Source of the DNA: DUPQ01 sp041678685
Lineage (GTDB): Bacteria; Bacillota; Clostridia; DUPQ01
Reading direction: 5' to 3'
Length of the DNA stretch: 8,489 bases
NCBI GenBank assembly: GCA_041678685.1
Contig: JBAYNV010000092.1
Location: 1 to 8,489 of the forward strand
Every line of letters begins with the position of its first letter. Position 1 is the first letter of the stretch. The translations under genes and the position numbers were made by a program. Of this stretch, positions 6,566 through 8,489 are shown in pieces. The notes beneath the pieces are model-generated. The model saw nothing but the letters and a program-made list of their open reading frames with translations, was not told the origin of the DNA and did no database searches.

Positions 6566-6601
6566 CAGAAAGTTTATCGGGAAATACAGAGATATGTAAG
6601 A

Positions 6602-6607
6602 TATAAT
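6602..6607 (+). promoter_or_regulatory. Candidate -10 for the glycoside hydrolase lipoprotein gene
   Basis: A perfect TATAAT lies 21 nt before the ATG at 6629, but neither a -35 (GGGAAA at the 17-nt position) nor a TGn extension is visible. If it is used, the leader is only about 15 nt and the promoter may need an activator. The AAGG (6618-6621) before the ATG is a modest ribosome binding site. Confidence 0.45.
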
Positions 6608-6628
6608 AAATACAGTAAAGGCAGGTAA

Positions 6629-8326
6629 ATGAAAAAGCTCGTAAAAGTAATATGCTTGATACTGTTTATAGCAATATTCGCAGGGTGCACCCATGTGCCG
6701 CAGATTTCTGACCCTGTAGATACAGTGACTCCTTCTGTTTCTGAACCGGCAGTAATATCATCTCCGTTAACGTCAGAGACAGAGACACCTGTGCCTCTTA
6801 CCGTACAGCAGATCAGGGATCAGCTGGAGGCAGTAAGAAAACTTACTGACAGGGAATTTTATGTGCCCCTGAAAGCACTGGAAGATGAAGCTGAAAAGAC
6901 AGTAATTGATGTAAAGGGATTATACGTTAGGGGAGAGACCGCGGCTCAAAGGCTCGATGATACTTATGTCCAGGATTACAGGGCATATGTACTGTCGCTT
7001 GATGGAAATGATACGGAAAAAACCGATAAACTGCTGGAAGCCTGCAAAGGTATAACGGATTTTGAGGAAATAGTTGGTCTTATACTTGCTACAGAACTGA
7101 ATGCCGTGATCATAAACACAAAGGATGACGGAGGAAACATAAATATCCCTGTTTCAGCCAGATGCATGGAAATGGTAAGAAGCCAGAGCGGGACTCTAAG
7201 CAATATATCAGGCATATTGGCAAAGCTCAAGGGTTACGGGATATACACGATAGCAAGGATAGTTGTATTCAAGGATGATGTGCTGGCTAAGCTTCCGCAG
7301 TATGCTATCAAGTACGATAACGGCGAAGTATGGAAGGACTATTCAGATGCTTCATGGGTCGACCCGTATAACGAATGGGTACAGGATTACAACATATGTA
7401 TAGCAAAGGAATGCGCGCTTTACGGTTTTGATGAGATACAGTTCGACTATGTAAGATTCCCTGAGAAATTCTCGCAGTATGCCGTGTCAGAAGAGTATCT
7501 GGAAGGCCAGATCAGGCAGGATGAACTCATATTAAGCTTTCTTAATAAAGCACATGAGGCTCTTATACCATATAACGTTAACCTGGCGGCGGATGTTTTC
7601 GGATGCGTTGCAAGGATATGGGACGATGAACTGAATATCGATATAGGGCAGGTATGGTATAACCTGACGCAGGCAGTGGACTACATATGCCCTATGGTCT
7701 ATCCGAGCCATTACAGGGGCACGACATGGTATACATATAACGATCCGAACAAAGAACCGTATCTGATAGTTAAAGGAGCGATAAACGATTCACTGTTCAT
7801 CAATTCGGCATTTAAAGAAGGCGCTGCGATACGTTTCTGGCTTCAGGATTTCGAACAGTACGGATATCCGTATGGACCGGAGCAGATACTAGACGAAGTA
7901 AAAGCTCTTAACGAGGCAGGAATAGATACATATATGTTTTGGAACTCTAAGAATGACTATGATCCGTATAATTACCTTGTTCTGGATGATACAGATCCGG
8001 CGATCATATCCAAAGACAGTGAAACCGATCTATCAGGAAGAACATACATGGTCACTGCGAACGAGTATCTTGATGCACTCATATCTTATGATCCTTATTA
8101 CCTCTATATACTTACGCCGATCATAAAAAGGGCAGAGGAATACAAGGTATTTCAAGAAACCAAGGTAAGCAGTGATATATATGGTTATGTGATCAGAGGA
8201 CATGAAATGAGGGAAGGTAAAGCATATATATCAGTATCAGTGACAGATACTGAAGGTATTAAAACAGATATGCTCCTGATACTGTTCAAAGAGAACGGTA
8301 TCTGGAAAGTCGAAAGCCTTTCATGA
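6629..8326 (+). CDS. Lipoprotein with DUF4015-type putative glycoside hydrolase domain
   Basis: This 565-residue protein is predicted to be anchored outside the membrane. It has a signal peptide (MKKLVKV, then a hydrophobic core) with lipobox FAGC (Cys20), and a Pro/Ser/Thr-rich linker (about 21-58). The region at about 95-445 matches the DUF4015 putative glycosyl hydrolase pattern of a TIM barrel related to GH13-like enzymes. Visible signatures are KGLYVRG (96-102), ELNAVIINTKDDGG (156-169), YGIYTIARIVVFKD (203-216), WVDPYN (243-248), FDEIQFDYVRFP (267-278) and PMVYPSHY (355-362). D268 and D273 are candidate catalytic acids. About 120 further residues follow, ending in strand-like segments and NGIWKV, possibly an NTF2-like domain. 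Two departures are a long spacer (about 111-150) after strand 1 and N163 where an Asp is common. The substrate is unknown, probably a polysaccharide or cell-wall glycan. It diverges from the M55 operon. Confidence 0.85.
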   Translation: MKKLVKVICLILFIAIFAGCTHVPQISDPVDTVTPSVSEPAVISSPLTSETETPVPLTVQQIRDQLEAVRKLTDREFYVPLKALEDEAEKTVIDVKGLYVRGETAAQRLDDTYVQDYRAYVLSLDGNDTEKTDKLLEACKGITDFEEIVGLILATELNAVIINTKDDGGNINIPVSARCMEMVRSQSGTLSNISGILAKLKGYGIYTIARIVVFKDDVLAKLPQYAIKYDNGEVWKDYSDASWVDPYNEWVQDYNICIAKECALYGFDEIQFDYVRFPEKFSQYAVSEEYLEGQIRQDELILSFLNKAHEALIPYNVNLAADVFGCVARIWDDELNIDIGQVWYNLTQAVDYICPMVYPSHYRGTTWYTYNDPNKEPYLIVKGAINDSLFINSAFKEGAAIRFWLQDFEQYGYPYGPEQILDEVKALNEAGIDTYMFWNSKNDYDPYNYLVLDDTDPAIISKDSETDLSGRTYMVTANEYLDALISYDPYYLYILTPIIKRAEEYKVFQETKVSSDIYGYVIRGHEMREGKAYISVSVTDTEGIKTDMLLILFKENGIWKVESLS

Positions 8327-8354
8327 AAATGAATTATTAAATATTTGTAACATT

Positions 8355-8383
8355 TTGTAAAAGGGCCTTTCCTGTGTTATAAT
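8355..8383 (+). promoter_or_regulatory. Strong sigma-A-type promoter of smpB
   Basis: TTGTAA (8355-8360), a 17-nt spacer and TATAAT (8378-8383) preceded by TG at 8375-8376 give both a usable -35 and an extended -10. The predicted start is near 8390, just before AGGAG (8394-8398). This is the best promoter match in the window. Confidence 0.8.
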
Positions 8384-8409
8384 CTACTCCCAAAGGAGAA
8401 ATACCTGAA

Positions 8410-8489
8410 ATGCCGGAAAAAGATGGTGATTTAAAGATCATCGCGAATAATAAAAAAGCATGGTACGACTATGAACTGGAAGAATTTAT
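8410..8489 (+). CDS. smpB: SsrA-binding protein SmpB, 5' part (cut by window edge)
   Basis: The ATG at 8410 opens a frame that runs off the window after 26 complete codons. The visible protein, ending DLKIIANNKKAWYDYELEEF, matches the start of SmpB (K-x-IA-NNKKA-x-x-DY-x-x-EE-x-Y in clostridial members). SmpB binds tmRNA (ssrA) and brings it to ribosomes stalled on mRNAs without a stop codon, starting trans-translation. AGGAG (8394-8398) lies 11 nt before the ATG, slightly long but acceptable, and a strong promoter precedes it. A full-length SmpB is about 150-160 residues, so most of the gene lies beyond the window. The ssrA gene is often nearby, but it is not inside this window. Confidence 0.85.
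   Translation, partial: MPEKDGDLKIIANNKKAWYDYELEEF

Noticed and set aside
8320..8333. TTCAT-GAAA-ATGAA hairpin as terminator of the hydrolase gene
   Set aside because: It has a 5-bp AT-rich stem that includes the stop codon and no T-run. I see no convincing terminator between 8326 and the smpB promoter.
8360..8370. AAAGGGCCTTT palindrome between the hydrolase gene and smpB
   Set aside because: The arms are only 5 bp around one base, too tight for a terminator hairpin, and it sits in the spacer of the smpB promoter. An operator is possible but unsupported.
1..8489. CRISPR arrays, insertion sequences, tRNA/rRNA genes, riboswitches, toxin-antitoxin or defence systems
   Set aside because: I saw no regularly spaced repeats, transposase motifs, tRNA-like folds or known leader structures. 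Intergenic regions are short (at most about 130 nt) and are accounted for by promoters and terminators.

Overview
The window looks like a stretch of low-to-moderate GC Firmicutes chromosome, probably class Clostridia and possibly Lachnospiraceae. The reasons are strong AGGAGG-type ribosome binding sites, promoters close to TTGnnn-17/18-TATAAT, short-loop hairpin terminators ending in T-runs, frequent ATA/AGA/AGG codons, lipoproteins with Gram-positive style signal peptides, and an XRE-cupin regulator joined to an acyl-CoA synthetase. The genus cannot be fixed from the sequence. I see no mobile elements, CRISPR arrays, tRNAs or rRNAs.

Layout, left to right. (1) 25-2267 (+): an XRE-cupin regulator whose stop overlaps (ATGA) the start of a medium-chain-type acyl-CoA synthetase. 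This is a two-gene regulator/enzyme unit for activating a carboxylic acid. (2) 2398-2868 (+): a small lipoprotein of unknown function with its own candidate promoter and a good terminator. (3) 2975-3514 (+): a 2H-family RNA 2',3'-cyclic phosphodiesterase (ThpR type) with its own promoter. It ends at a strong hairpin that can work in both directions and separates it from the converging operon. (4) 6506-3594 (-): a tight three-gene operon of an M55 (DppA-type) D-aminopeptidase, a DegT/StrS-type PLP sugar aminotransferase and a short Gfo/Idh/MocA oxidoreductase. Both junctions are 9 nt, and at both the ribosome binding site overlaps the previous stop codon. (5) 6507-6628: a 122-bp divergent intergenic region. 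It carries an extended -10 promoter for the operon, overlapped by a 21-nt near-perfect palindrome that looks like an operator. (6) 6629-8326 (+): a secreted lipoprotein with a DUF4015-type putative glycoside hydrolase domain and an additional C-terminal region. (7) 8355-8489 (+): a strong promoter and the 5' end of smpB, the trans-translation factor, cut off by the window edge.

The most interesting part is the divergent block in (4)-(6). A cell-surface putative glycoside hydrolase faces an operon combining a D-amino-acid peptidase with an aminotransferase/dehydrogenase pair, and a palindromic operator candidate lies between them. The aminotransferase/oxidoreductase pair resembles the chemistry used to make or break amino sugars or aminocyclitols, as in the NtdA/NtdC kanosamine enzymes. 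Adding an M55 peptidase suggests handling of a D-amino-acid or amino-sugar compound, perhaps derived from cell wall. That is inference; nothing in the sequence identifies the substrate. The other genes look ordinary.
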